Virus record (IMG/VR): IMGVR_UViG_3300032893_000231
Coordinates: 1 to 28,731 of that record
Origin: a virus
DNA length: 28,731 nt
Reading direction: 5' to 3' (one strand)
Shown: positions 5,846 through 12,224 of the stretch, piece after piece
Layout: each line of letters starts with the position of its first letter
How positions within the stretch are numbered: position 1 is the first letter of the stretch
The notes under the pieces: generated by a model
Databases searched by the model: none
What the model was told of the DNA's origin: nothing
Seen by the model: only the letters and a program-made list of their open reading frames with translations
Position numbers and translations under genes: made by a program

Positions 5846-6177
5846 CTGGCACATGGTTGGCCGTCGGTGCTTCCGTGACATGGTGCCACTCCACGTCGAA
5901 CGGGCGAAGCATAGGTTTCAGCACACGGCGCGGAAAGATCGTTCAGATCAACCATGAAAACGGCATGGCATTCGTGAAGTATCGCCAGAAACACCTATGG
6001 GTTCAGATTAAGCGACTCCGCTCTGCCAGTGCGCGAACCGAACTCACCGAAATGGTAATGGGTGAGGTCGCGGAATCGGATAAACGAATGAACAGCTACA
6101 CTCAAGAGCAGCGTGCCCAACTTGAGCATGAGGCCCGCAGTATCATCGCTTCGGCCAACACCCGAGGTCTGCCATGA
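5779..6177 (+). CDS. Cassette 4: small beta-rich (SH3/KOW-like) hypothetical protein (132 aa)
   Basis: I choose ATG 5779 (leader AATAACTCT), which lies inside the previous attC; an in-frame ATG at 5854 is not excluded. An upstream extension of this frame to 5593 only overprints cassette 3. After a polar N-terminus encoded by attC DNA, residues 22-76 (SGTWLAVGASVTWCHS, then RRGKIVQINHENGMAFVKYR) look like a small beta-barrel of the KOW/Tudor/SH3 type. A charged helix follows (about 80-125). The function is unknown. The C-terminus (SANTRGLP) is encoded by the next attC. Confidence 0.6.
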   Translation: MENQNTPSVENAQSNGQMQSVRSGTWLAVGASVTWCHSTSNGRSIGFSTRRGKIVQINHENGMAFVKYRQKHLWVQIKRLRSASARTELTEMVMGEVAESDKRMNSYTQEQRAQLEHEARSIIASANTRGLP

Positions 6178-6210
6178 GCGAAGCGAATTGGCAGTAGTGC
6201 ATGGTTAGAC
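6153..6210 (+). other. attC site 3 (58 bp), homologous to site 1
   Basis: GGCCAAC (6153-6159) and GTTAGAC (6204-6210) are the outer boxes. The inner CTGCCA/TGGCAG pair and GAGCGAAGCGAA loop align base for base with attC site 1 apart from one deletion and scattered changes. R'' is off-consensus at its second base and does not match this cassette's left end (TTAGGT), so the cassette may be recombinant. Confidence 0.7.
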
Positions 6211-6227
6211 ATTATTAATTCAACTTT

Positions 6228-6548
6228 ATGCCAACAAAAGGATTAAATTTCATACCAAGACCAGACGCAATCGAGTGTCTGACGTACCAAGAGCTTGAAG
6301 CCAAGCTCCGATTATTCGACAGGATGCTAAAGAAATGCTTTGCACATCTCGGAGAAGAGATAAGCCGAAAGAGACTGAGCGAGTCTGCGGCAGACGGGAC
6401 ACAAGTTCTTTCGCGAGAGGTGGCGCAGGCTCTCGACTCTCTTTGGTCTAACAAGCAAATCTTCGCCCAGCCAGCCGCGCCGACCGCGCAGAAAGGCTTT
6501 ATTCCTGAGGATGACCGTACGCAAGCGCGCGAAGCGCGTTCGCTGTAA
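6228..6548 (+). CDS. Cassette 5: hypothetical helical protein (106 aa)
   Basis: The leader of 23 nt ends AACTTT before the ATG. The product starts MPTKGLNFIPRPDAIECLTY, then has a helical charged core (QELEAKLRLFDRMLKKCFAH, about residues 22-41) and further helices to about residue 80. Its last 33 residues (KQIFAQPAAPTAQKG... ending REARSL) are encoded by the attC itself and look non-specific. No family recognised. Confidence 0.6.
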   Translation: MPTKGLNFIPRPDAIECLTYQELEAKLRLFDRMLKKCFAHLGEEISRKRLSESAADGTQVLSREVAQALDSLWSNKQIFAQPAAPTAQKGFIPEDDRTQAREARSL

Positions 6549-6561
6549 CGCGTGGTTAGCC
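6446..6561 (+). other. attC site 4 (116 bp)
   Basis: R'' GTCTAAC (6446-6452) is the exact complement of the left end of cassette 5 (GTTAGAC). R' is GTTAGCC (6555-6561), which departs from GTTRRRY at one base. GC-rich dyads near 6520-6545 (GCGCGCGAAGCGCG) could form the stem. The gene's coding frame runs through most of it. Confidence 0.65.
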
Positions 6562-6570
6562 AATTTATTT

Positions 6571-6918
6571 ATGATACTACCGATAGAAATTCCCGATAGC
6601 CTACACCAGGACACGATCTCGCTCGTGATTCGTTTTTCAGAGGCGCTTGCCAGGAAACTCTATAAGGCCGAAGTCAAGTACGGATACTCTGATGGTTGGA
6701 TGCACCCGGAGTGGGTAGAGAATGGCGAATGCTCAGGGCATTTGATGCAGCATCTCGTCAAGGGAGACCCACGCGACGTGGCGGCATACTGCGCTTTTCT
6801 TTGGCATCACGATTCGAGCACGACGCCAGACGCTGACGATCTCCACGCCATGTTCACGCAGCTTTTGGCTAACACCGACGTTCCCCTCGGCCCTCGTCGT
6901 CTTTTATCCGCAGAATAA
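6571..6918 (+). CDS. Cassette 6: conserved phage-type hypothetical protein (115 aa)
   Basis: I choose ATG 6571 rather than an upstream in-frame ATG (6511), because it follows the core and an A/T leader (CAATTTATTT) as in other cassettes. The segment LARKLYKAEVKYGYSDGWMH followed by 'HLVKGDPRDVAAYCAFLWHH' is one I recognise from conserved proteins of unknown function in many phages and prophages. A phage-type gene in cassette form is notable. The C-terminus overlaps its attC. No catalytic motif is known for the family. Confidence 0.7.
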   Translation: MILPIEIPDSLHQDTISLVIRFSEALARKLYKAEVKYGYSDGWMHPEWVENGECSGHLMQHLVKGDPRDVAAYCAFLWHHDSSTTPDADDLHAMFTQLLANTDVPLGPRRLLSAE

Positions 6919-7005
6919 ATAAGATGAGCCACGCGCCAGAAGACTATTTCGAGCGAAGCGAGCAGCGGACGCTTGCCCGCGTTGGGCTCTGTCGCCGGGT
7001 TAGGC
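6867..7005 (+). other. attC site 5 (139 bp)
   Basis: R'' GGCTAAC (6867-6873) exactly complements the left end of cassette 6 (GTTAGCC). R' is GTTAGGC (6999-7005). Other core-like heptamers occur at 6981 (GTTGGGC) and 7008 (GTTAAGC), so the exact right edge is ambiguous. The GAGCGAAGCGAGCAGCG segment resembles the loops of sites 1 and 3. Confidence 0.65.
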
Positions 7006-7235
7006 GGGTTAAGCCAAAACGCACAGCTAAGCGTCAGTACGTGGACAGGCGGATTATTGTGACCGTGTACTGTCCTAAGCTGCCAGCTGTGCGCGAAGAC
7101 GAAGCGCATGAACGCATGCTCAACCTCGCAAACTATCGAGACGTGGAGTGGCTAACTTTTATGCAAGACAATTATTCGATGCTCGGCGGGGAACTACCGA
7201 CACTATTCCCTGCACTGCCTAACAAAGCGGATTAG
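6924..7235 (+). CDS. Cassette 7: hypothetical protein (103 aa), N-terminus encoded by attC
   Basis: ATG 6924 starts MSHAPEDYFERSEQRTLARV, a stretch that simply reads through attC site 5. The cassette proper begins at 7000, and an in-frame GTG at 7041 would give a shorter product beginning VDRRIIVTVYCPKLPA. The remaining 64 residues look like a normal small alpha/beta protein of unknown function. TAG is 10 bp past the box GCCTAAC. Confidence 0.5.
   Translation: MSHAPEDYFERSEQRTLARVGLCRRVRRVKPKRTAKRQYVDRRIIVTVYCPKLPAVREDEAHERMLNLANYRDVEWLTFMQDNYSMLGGELPTLFPALPNKAD
7217..7223 (+). other. Orphan R'' box GCCTAAC at the right end of the array
   Basis: It is an exact complement of the left end of cassette 7 (GTTAGGC at 6999), but no GTT occurs between it and the next gene at 7378. 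The right half of this attC has been lost, which would stop further excision of the cassette. Confidence 0.6.
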
Positions 7236-7377
7236 CACGATCTGCAACTAATAATTAAACCTAATGATAGTAGCACTACTCAGGTATCAGAAGCATGTCA
7301 GGCACACGTAAACTACCGGCTAGATTTAGACCTTAATATGCCATAAAATCATAGGCATACCGAACATAACGTATCTT
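7236..7377 (+). other. 142-bp intergenic spacer after the cassette array
   Basis: A/T-rich, with no ORF. It holds a small AGTAG/CTACT dyad near 7268-7281 and a 6-bp stem with 11-nt loop, TATGCC (7337-7342) with GGCATA (7354-7359). No U-tract follows either, so neither is a good terminator. No convincing -35/-10 pair is seen. Confidence 0.5.
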
Positions 7378-7587
7378 ATGAAATATAAACCAGAAGTAAA
7401 GCAACACGAACAAGTCAGTGGTACATTGCGCGCAACAAAACGAGCCCTTCGGGATCACATCGCTACAGCTAAATTGATTTTACGAAGAGGTCTGACAATT
7501 AAAGGCGCACCAATGAAAGAAAAACAGAAGCGAGCACTAAGGGAATTTATAACTGATTACACGGAGCGGTTGAAATCTTTGGACTAA
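7378..7587 (+). CDS. Small basic helical protein (69 aa)
   Basis: Lys/Arg-rich helices (TLRATKRALRDHIATAKLIL, then KEKQKRALREFITDYTERLK). It could bind nucleic acid, but no motif supports a family. There is no clear ribosome site. It is the first gene after the array and starts the downstream gene set. Confidence 0.55.
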   Translation: MKYKPEVKQHEQVSGTLRATKRALRDHIATAKLILRRGLTIKGAPMKEKQKRALREFITDYTERLKSLD

Positions 7588-7614
7588 AATAAAAAACTAC
7601 CTACTCCAAACTAA

Positions 7615-7857
7615 ATGCCATACAAACACAAAAAAGACCGCAACCAAGCCTGTGCTCGCTGGCGCAAGAAGAACCCAGAGTACATGGCGAAGTACGGTCG
7701 TAGGTACTACAAAAAAGTAACCCGACCTAAAATACTTGAAGCCAAAGCAAACCAGCCAAAACCCAAGATAGATCCTATTGCCAAGATCTGGGAAACAACT
7801 CTCACTTCACGGGTACCACGCAAGCGAACCTACACTGAAAACCTCCTTCAATCATGA
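7615..7857 (+). CDS. Small basic protein (80 aa), HNH-endonuclease-like N-terminal pattern
   Basis: MPYKHKKDRNQACARWRKKN followed by P-E-Y-M-A-K-Y-G-R-R-Y-Y-K-K resembles the 'K-D-P-E-K-R-x-x-x-x-R-x-Y-R' N-terminal stretch seen in many phage HNH-type endonucleases and associated proteins. The HNH catalytic part is absent. It may be a stand-alone DNA-binding remnant. It ends with an ATGA overlap into the glycan gene cluster. Confidence 0.5.
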   Translation: MPYKHKKDRNQACARWRKKNPEYMAKYGRRYYKKVTRPKILEAKANQPKPKIDPIAKIWETTLTSRVPRKRTYTENLLQS

Positions 7858-8492
7858 AAGTATTCACATACTATAACCACGTTGCATGCCTAAACGATCC
7901 TGATCTAATTGCGCTATGGAAGTCATCCTGGGCTAAGCACGGATGGGAACCTATCGTACTATCCGAAGCGGATGCATTAGCTGCTGATCCGGCGATGTTC
8001 GAACGCTTCAAGCGCTCGCCGCTGCTACTGAGCTGCCCTACGAACCCCGCAGGCTACACGTTGGCAGCTATGCTGCGCTGGGTAGCGATGACGGCCATCA
8101 ACGAGCCGTGCCTACACACAGATTGGGATGTCATGTGTAACGGCTACCGGCCAGAGCATGCGCCCGCGATCGGCTATCCTCCAACTTTTTTCGCCGGCTG
8201 CACCTGCCCGTGTGCAATCTTCGCCGATGGCCGCGGATGGAAGATGATCGCCGCTGCTATGGAGATGGTGCCACACACGCCGGAATTCAAGGCAGAGGAC
8301 CTATTGAAGGACTCCTGCGATCAATACGCGCTATCGGTTGCGCCAAAGAGCTGGTCTATCATCGACCCAGCGCGTCCGTGCCGGAATTATAATGGCGATG
8401 TCGAATGGCATGGCGCGCCGATGATCCATTTCCCGAACGCCACCACACCCTATCCCCGTAGTCAGACAATTAGGAGCCTTGGAATCGGATGA
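7854..8492 (+). CDS. Putative GT-A glycosyltransferase (212 aa)
   Basis: MKVFTYYNHVACLNDPDLIA begins like sugar transferases of the GT32/GT-A type found in phage and capsule loci. 'AMLRWVAMTAINEPCLHTDWDVMC' places a D-x-D-like acid pair (DWD, about residue 94) after a hydrophobic strand, the usual metal and nucleotide-sugar site. A Cys-rich turn (FAGCTCPCAIFADG) follows. Sequence similarity to a named family is not certain. The four genes downstream are coupled to it by 4-bp overlaps. Confidence 0.6.
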   Translation: MKVFTYYNHVACLNDPDLIALWKSSWAKHGWEPIVLSEADALAADPAMFERFKRSPLLLSCPTNPAGYTLAAMLRWVAMTAINEPCLHTDWDVMCNGYRPEHAPAIGYPPTFFAGCTCPCAIFADGRGWKMIAAAMEMVPHTPEFKAEDLLKDSCDQYALSVAPKSWSIIDPARPCRNYNGDVEWHGAPMIHFPNATTPYPRSQTIRSLGIG

Positions 8493-9271
8493 AAACCTGC
8501 GTTGTAGTTCCGTGGCATAATGAGCGACAGAAAGAATCATTTCTGCTCAACTGGGGATTATGGGGTAAACCAATTCCAAATTGGCTACATCTACAGCAAG
8601 ACGCAGTCAAAGATGGCTGCGCTATTACAAAAAATAAGGGAATAAAACAGGCCATTTACAGTGGCTACGAAATCATCTGCGTACTAGACGATGATTGTTT
8701 CCCGGCAGAATGTGGACCGAAGTGTTTAGACGAGTTCATGCATCTGCATGAGAAGGCGCTTGAGCCACAGAGTATAGACCTATTTCGAGTGGTTACAGAT
8801 CCACCTAGCCGTGGTACGCCCTACTACAATCGATCGATTAAAATGCCGGTAGCGGCATCGATGGGGTTCTGGGAGAACGTTCCTGACCTCTGCGCTCCTG
8901 CTCAGCTAGTACGTGGCCCGCTATGTCCAATGACGTTTGATAAGCGCCCAGTATTCGGCCAGCCGTTCCCTTACTGTGGTATGAACGTTGCCTTTCACGC
9001 GAAGTGGTGGCCATGGTGCCAGTTCGTTGATCGCCAGCGGATGGATGATATATGGGCCGGATTTTTATTCCAACGTCACGCATACAGGAATAACCATTGT
9101 TTCAATCTAAACGGCCCAATGGTGCGTCACAGCCGTCAGTCGAATGTTTGGCGCAACTTGGAAGACGAGGTTAAATACCTAGAGCGTAACGAAACGCTTT
9201 GGGCTGAAATATTCCTACATCCAAGCGACGATTATGAAGAACTCTGCAAACTACTACCGCCAAAAACATGA
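8489..9271 (+). CDS. Reversibly-glycosylated-polypeptide-like protein (GT75 / UDP-sugar mutase type)
   Basis: 260 residues. Recognisable RGP-family landmarks occur in order: a VVPWHNER start; ICVLDDDCFPAECG (about residues 64-77; the D-D-D-C acid motif); PSRGTPYYNRS; AASMGFWENVPDLCAPAQL (the 'G-W-x-N-x-x-D-L-D-A-P-T-Q' equivalent); and CGMNVAFHAKWW with RMDDIWAGFLFQR (residues about 165-195). Plant RGPs and bacterial relatives interconvert UDP-arabinopyranose/furanose and self-glycosylate. The actual sugar here is unknown. It sits in a tight cluster with other sugar enzymes and a methyltransferase. Confidence 0.75.
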   Translation: MKTCVVVPWHNERQKESFLLNWGLWGKPIPNWLHLQQDAVKDGCAITKNKGIKQAIYSGYEIICVLDDDCFPAECGPKCLDEFMHLHEKALEPQSIDLFRVVTDPPSRGTPYYNRSIKMPVAASMGFWENVPDLCAPAQLVRGPLCPMTFDKRPVFGQPFPYCGMNVAFHAKWWPWCQFVDRQRMDDIWAGFLFQRHAYRNNHCFNLNGPMVRHSRQSNVWRNLEDEVKYLERNETLWAEIFLHPSDDYEELCKLLPPKT

Positions 9272-9828
9272 ATCCACTATTCACAGTTAAATCCCGCCTA
9301 GATTTCATTCGCTATCTCAATAGCCGTGGTCTTACCAACGTCGGCGTTGAGATAGGTGTGCTGTTCGGCGAGTACTCGGAGTTCATACTCTCAAACTGGC
9401 CTGGCACGCTATACATGATTGATCCGTGGGAAAACCAGAAGCCAAGCGAATACCTCGATGGCTGCAACGCTGTGGACATGGAGAAGGCCATGAAGAAAGC
9501 CATGGCGGTTACTGGCAGGTTCGGTGATCGGGCGAAGATGTTCAGGGCATACTCAGCACATGCACCGCACCTTATTCTTAACCACCATGTCCCGATCGAC
9601 TTCGTTTTCATCGACGGAAACCACAAGCAATCGGCAGTAAAACAGGACATTGAAACATTCTGGCCGATCATCAAGTCTGGTGGCGTGCTGGCCGGCCACG
9701 ACTTCTACGAACGCCACGATGCCTATCAGGATTGCGGAGTGAAGACTGCGGTACAGAATTTTGCTCGTGAGAATCGCCTAACGGTTGTACTCACAAACGA
9801 CACGAGCTGGTTCATACAAAAGCCATGA
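9268..9828 (+). CDS. Class I SAM-dependent methyltransferase (Methyltransf_24-like)
   Basis: 186 residues. NVGVEIGVLFGEYSEFIL (about 24-41) is motif I, the SAM-binding loop. LYMIDPWEN (about 47-55) holds the acidic end of strand 2. VFIDGNHKQSAVKQDIETFW (about 112-131) and SGGVLAGHDF are the motif III/IV segments typical of the family that methylates sugars in O-antigen, rhamnolipid and glycan loci. It probably finishes a sugar made or attached by its neighbours. ATGA overlaps at both ends. Confidence 0.8.
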   Translation: MNPLFTVKSRLDFIRYLNSRGLTNVGVEIGVLFGEYSEFILSNWPGTLYMIDPWENQKPSEYLDGCNAVDMEKAMKKAMAVTGRFGDRAKMFRAYSAHAPHLILNHHVPIDFVFIDGNHKQSAVKQDIETFWPIIKSGGVLAGHDFYERHDAYQDCGVKTAVQNFARENRLTVVLTNDTSWFIQKP

Positions 9829-10547
9829 TCTGCGCCATCGGCATTTCTCATCGTGATCTTGATCGAGCCAAACGCTGGCTAGAATGGGTTGCGATATTGG
9901 AGGCTAGAGAGACGGCTCTTAGCTTTCGTGTGCCGATGATAATTATGTGCACGCAGTCGCTTAACCAATATCAGGTCCAGATGCTGCGAGAGGCTACGGA
10001 TAGATTCACCGGCCAAGTAGATATTACGATCATGCCGGATACCGAAGAAACAGGATATCCGAAATCGGCCTCGCATCTATTCCTGCGCACCATGGAATAC
10101 TGTGAGGCGAAATACCCAGCCGAACCCATTCTATGGGTAGAAGCTGATACGGTGCCGATGCGGCCAGGATGGCGTGAATCGATAGCCGCTGAGTATATGC
10201 AGTGTGGTAAGCCGTTTATGGGCGTTATCGAGCGCGGACATGGATTCGCCCACCTTGCGGGCGTTGCCGTGTATCCTCCAGACTGGCGCACGCGAGCACC
10301 GCTCCTGGCTGACGTATTGAACGCTGGCGATATATTTTGGGGTCCTAAACTTGGCCAGGCGTTCGACACTTATGCAGCGCCACAGACGGTCCCACAGTCG
10401 GCAGAGGCGCGTACTATCCAGCAAATATGGAGGCCGCACCTACCACTTACCATGCAATGGATGGGCACAAATATCCGCCAAGAGGTTGAGCTTTTCCACC
10501 AATGTAAAGATAACAGTGCAATAGAAGTACTAAAAGGAAGATTATGA
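9825..10547 (+). CDS. Putative glycosyltransferase-like protein (240 aa)
   Basis: The N-terminus (ICAIGISHRDLDRAKRWLEW) and mid-protein 'ILWVEADTVPMRPGWRESIA' (about residues 103-122) fit a GT-A fold, with E-A-D-T in the D-x-D position followed by 'P..P.W', a pattern frequent in phage sugar-transferase-like proteins. 'FMGVIERGHGFAHLAGVAVY' resembles the acceptor-side strand. A named family is not certain. It lies in the coupled set 7854-11230. Confidence 0.55.
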   Translation: MICAIGISHRDLDRAKRWLEWVAILEARETALSFRVPMIIMCTQSLNQYQVQMLREATDRFTGQVDITIMPDTEETGYPKSASHLFLRTMEYCEAKYPAEPILWVEADTVPMRPGWRESIAAEYMQCGKPFMGVIERGHGFAHLAGVAVYPPDWRTRAPLLADVLNAGDIFWGPKLGQAFDTYAAPQTVPQSAEARTIQQIWRPHLPLTMQWMGTNIRQEVELFHQCKDNSAIEVLKGRL

Positions 10548-11230
10548 AAATGTTCTCAGTCATCCATGCATCGTATGGACGACCAGAAAAAGCAATCGCA
10601 GCGATGAACACGTTGCTTGCAGCGGCAGCGTATCCGGAAGAAATAGAGTATATTTTTGCTCTCAATGATGACGACTCAACTTATAAGTCGGTGCTAGAAA
10701 TGGCTCCGAATGCCAAGTATGTAGTTGGCAGATTCAAAGGCTCAGCGCCAGCGTGGGATGCTGGGGCCAAGGGGTCATTTGGTCAGATTCTAATCCAGAT
10801 GCAAGACGATGTTATCCCGCCATACCATTGGGATGAGATCTTGCTTACTACAATTCATGAGGCGATTGCAGCGCCACCGGCTATAAGCCCAAAAGAAAAT
10901 CCTATTTTCGTAGCCGTATCAGATGGCTATCGCCTAGATGGGTTCTGCTTCATGGCGATCATGAATCGCGCTTACTATGAGATGCGAGGTGAGTTTATCC
11001 ATCCTGGATACATATCAGTATACAGTGATGATGATGTGTACTTTCAGGCCAAGAAGGCATCCGATGAAGGGAAGGCCGTACTAATCGAAGCTCGCGATAT
11101 AATTTGGAGGCATGATCACCATTACCACAATCCCAACGTACCAATGGATAAAACCTATCTGCGTGAGAACAGCGATAAGGCATATGCGCACGGGCTTGAA
11201 TTATTCAACAAGCGGTGCAGAGAGGATTAA
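10544..11230 (+). CDS. GT2-like glycosyltransferase (228 aa)
   Basis: FSVIHASYGRPEKAIAAMNT (residues 4-23) is the first strand-helix of a GT2 enzyme; LNDDDSTYKSV (about 42-52) holds acidic residues after strand 2; ILIQMQDDVIPPYHW (about 83-97) is the D-x-D-type site; 'SVYSDDDVYFQAKKA' and 'IIWRHDHHYHNP' (about 160-205) fit the catalytic and metal-binding end. It probably uses a nucleotide-sugar donor. The next gene is related in fold and starts 8 bp downstream. Confidence 0.65.
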   Translation: MKMFSVIHASYGRPEKAIAAMNTLLAAAAYPEEIEYIFALNDDDSTYKSVLEMAPNAKYVVGRFKGSAPAWDAGAKGSFGQILIQMQDDVIPPYHWDEILLTTIHEAIAAPPAISPKENPIFVAVSDGYRLDGFCFMAIMNRAYYEMRGEFIHPGYISVYSDDDVYFQAKKASDEGKAVLIEARDIIWRHDHHYHNPNVPMDKTYLRENSDKAYAHGLELFNKRCRED

Positions 11231-11238
11231 GGTTATAA

Positions 11239-11988
11239 ATGAATCCTAAAATCCTAGTATATATTCCGTGCAAAGACCGGAAGCGCATCGCAGAGCTGTG
11301 CATTCCGACCGCAGAGTACGGACTAGAATCAGAGGATAAGCTTTCGATTTGGAACGACGGCTCTACAGAGTACGATGACCACTGGCTGAAACAGTGGGCT
11401 GATGAAGTACGCCACCCACGACTTCCTACCGGTGAGTCTATTTTCATTTCTGTCGGTATCGAGCGCCAGCGCCGCGAGCACTTTATGGATTTCTTCGAAC
11501 GAGAAGAAGGGTTCACGCATATGTACCTAACGGATTGCGATGCGATTCATGACCCACAATGGCGATCATATGCGCTCGCGCTTCAAAATAAGTATTGTGG
11601 CGTGCCAGTTTGCTTGTACGACACGAAAGCCCACTCAAGCCTTATAGGTAACACGCTCGAAGATAAACCGGATAGCGACGTTATCTGGAGGCGAGTAGCG
11701 CCAGGTATATCCTACCTTCTAACCGCTGCGCATGTCGCAAAGATTGTAGAGACGATACAGCACTTGCCTGATCCTCTTAACTGGGATTGGACTGTGCCAG
11801 CAATACTTGGAAACTGGTTTGCCATATCTCGAACAAGCTACGTTGATCACATAGGGTGGCGCGGCCTGCACCACTCTGAATCATACGGTATATGTGGAGG
11901 CGATAGGGCTGAAAATCCAACGCCTTATCTTGTAGCTAAGCGTAAGGAAATCATTAGCGAGTTAGAGGAGTTCCATGCAAAGTATTGA
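11239..11988 (+). CDS. GT2-like glycosyltransferase (249 aa)
   Basis: AAGG at 11229-11232 lies 6 nt before the ATG. ILVYIPCKDRKRIAELCIPT (N-terminus) and LSIWNDGSTEYDD (about 34-46) match the GT2 donor-binding core. MYLTDCDAIHDPQW (about 95-108) carries the D-x-D motif with the usual 'd-p-x-w' after it. 'SYGICGGDRAENP' near residue 214-226 could be the C-terminal catalytic acid region. It completes the sugar-transferase set. The following gene overlaps by 14 bp. Confidence 0.7.
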   Translation: MNPKILVYIPCKDRKRIAELCIPTAEYGLESEDKLSIWNDGSTEYDDHWLKQWADEVRHPRLPTGESIFISVGIERQRREHFMDFFEREEGFTHMYLTDCDAIHDPQWRSYALALQNKYCGVPVCLYDTKAHSSLIGNTLEDKPDSDVIWRRVAPGISYLLTAAHVAKIVETIQHLPDPLNWDWTVPAILGNWFAISRTSYVDHIGWRGLHHSESYGICGGDRAENPTPYLVAKRKEIISELEEFHAKY

Positions 11989-12223
11989 TTTATTGCGCAA
12001 CCACGTAGGAAGCGTTGTCAGGATTTTTAAAACAGAACCCGATAGGGTTATAGACCTTGGCGTATTTCACGTAGAAATGCATGCAGGTGGCCTAATGGCG
12101 GTTCAGCATACGCATATGAACCATAGAGTAATCGACATTGAACTAGCCAATAAAACGGCATATCAATGGAGCCTTGCAGATGTAGTTCCGTTAAAAGAAA
12201 TGATTTCATTCTACGAAAAGTAA
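11975..12223 (+). CDS. Hypothetical beta-rich protein (82 aa)
   Basis: MQSIDLLRNHVGSVVRIFKT, then alternating hydrophobic strands with several His residues (HVEMHAGGLMAVQHTHMNHR). The His cluster could bind metal, but no known motif fits. It overlaps the upstream glycosyltransferase by 14 bp and is 1 bp from the acetyltransferase gene. Confidence 0.55.
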   Translation: MQSIDLLRNHVGSVVRIFKTEPDRVIDLGVFHVEMHAGGLMAVQHTHMNHRVIDIELANKTAYQWSLADVVPLKEMISFYEK

Positions 12224-12224
12224 T

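Larger units (their letters stand above)
4807..7223 (+). mobile_element. Integron-type gene cassette array without integrase (CALIN) inside the phage genome
   Basis: Cores of the form GTTAG-x-x occur at 4806, 5069, 5504, 5839, 6204, 6555 and 6999, each just after or within the stop of a small ORF and just before an A/T-rich leader and ATG of the next. Integron cassettes begin at T of G/TTRRRY, and their attC carries an RYYYAAC box complementary to that beginning. Cassettes starting at 5505 (TTAGGC), 6205 (TTAGAC), 6556 (TTAGCC) and 7000 (TTAGGC) carry GCCTAAC (5732), GTCTAAC (6446), GGCTAAC (6867) and GCCTAAC (7217), all exact complements. Two sites (5450-5510, 6153-6210) have classic short attC hairpins. 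No intI gene is in the window. The left edge joins the GT9 stop; the right edge lacks a final core. Confidence 0.8.

Noticed and set aside
5858-5866. GTTGGCC, exact complement of the GGCCAAC box of attC site 3, as an alternative left end of cassette 4
   Set aside because: It does not fit GTTRRRY, lies within a good beta-domain coding sequence, and the GTTAGGT core is only about 20 bp upstream.
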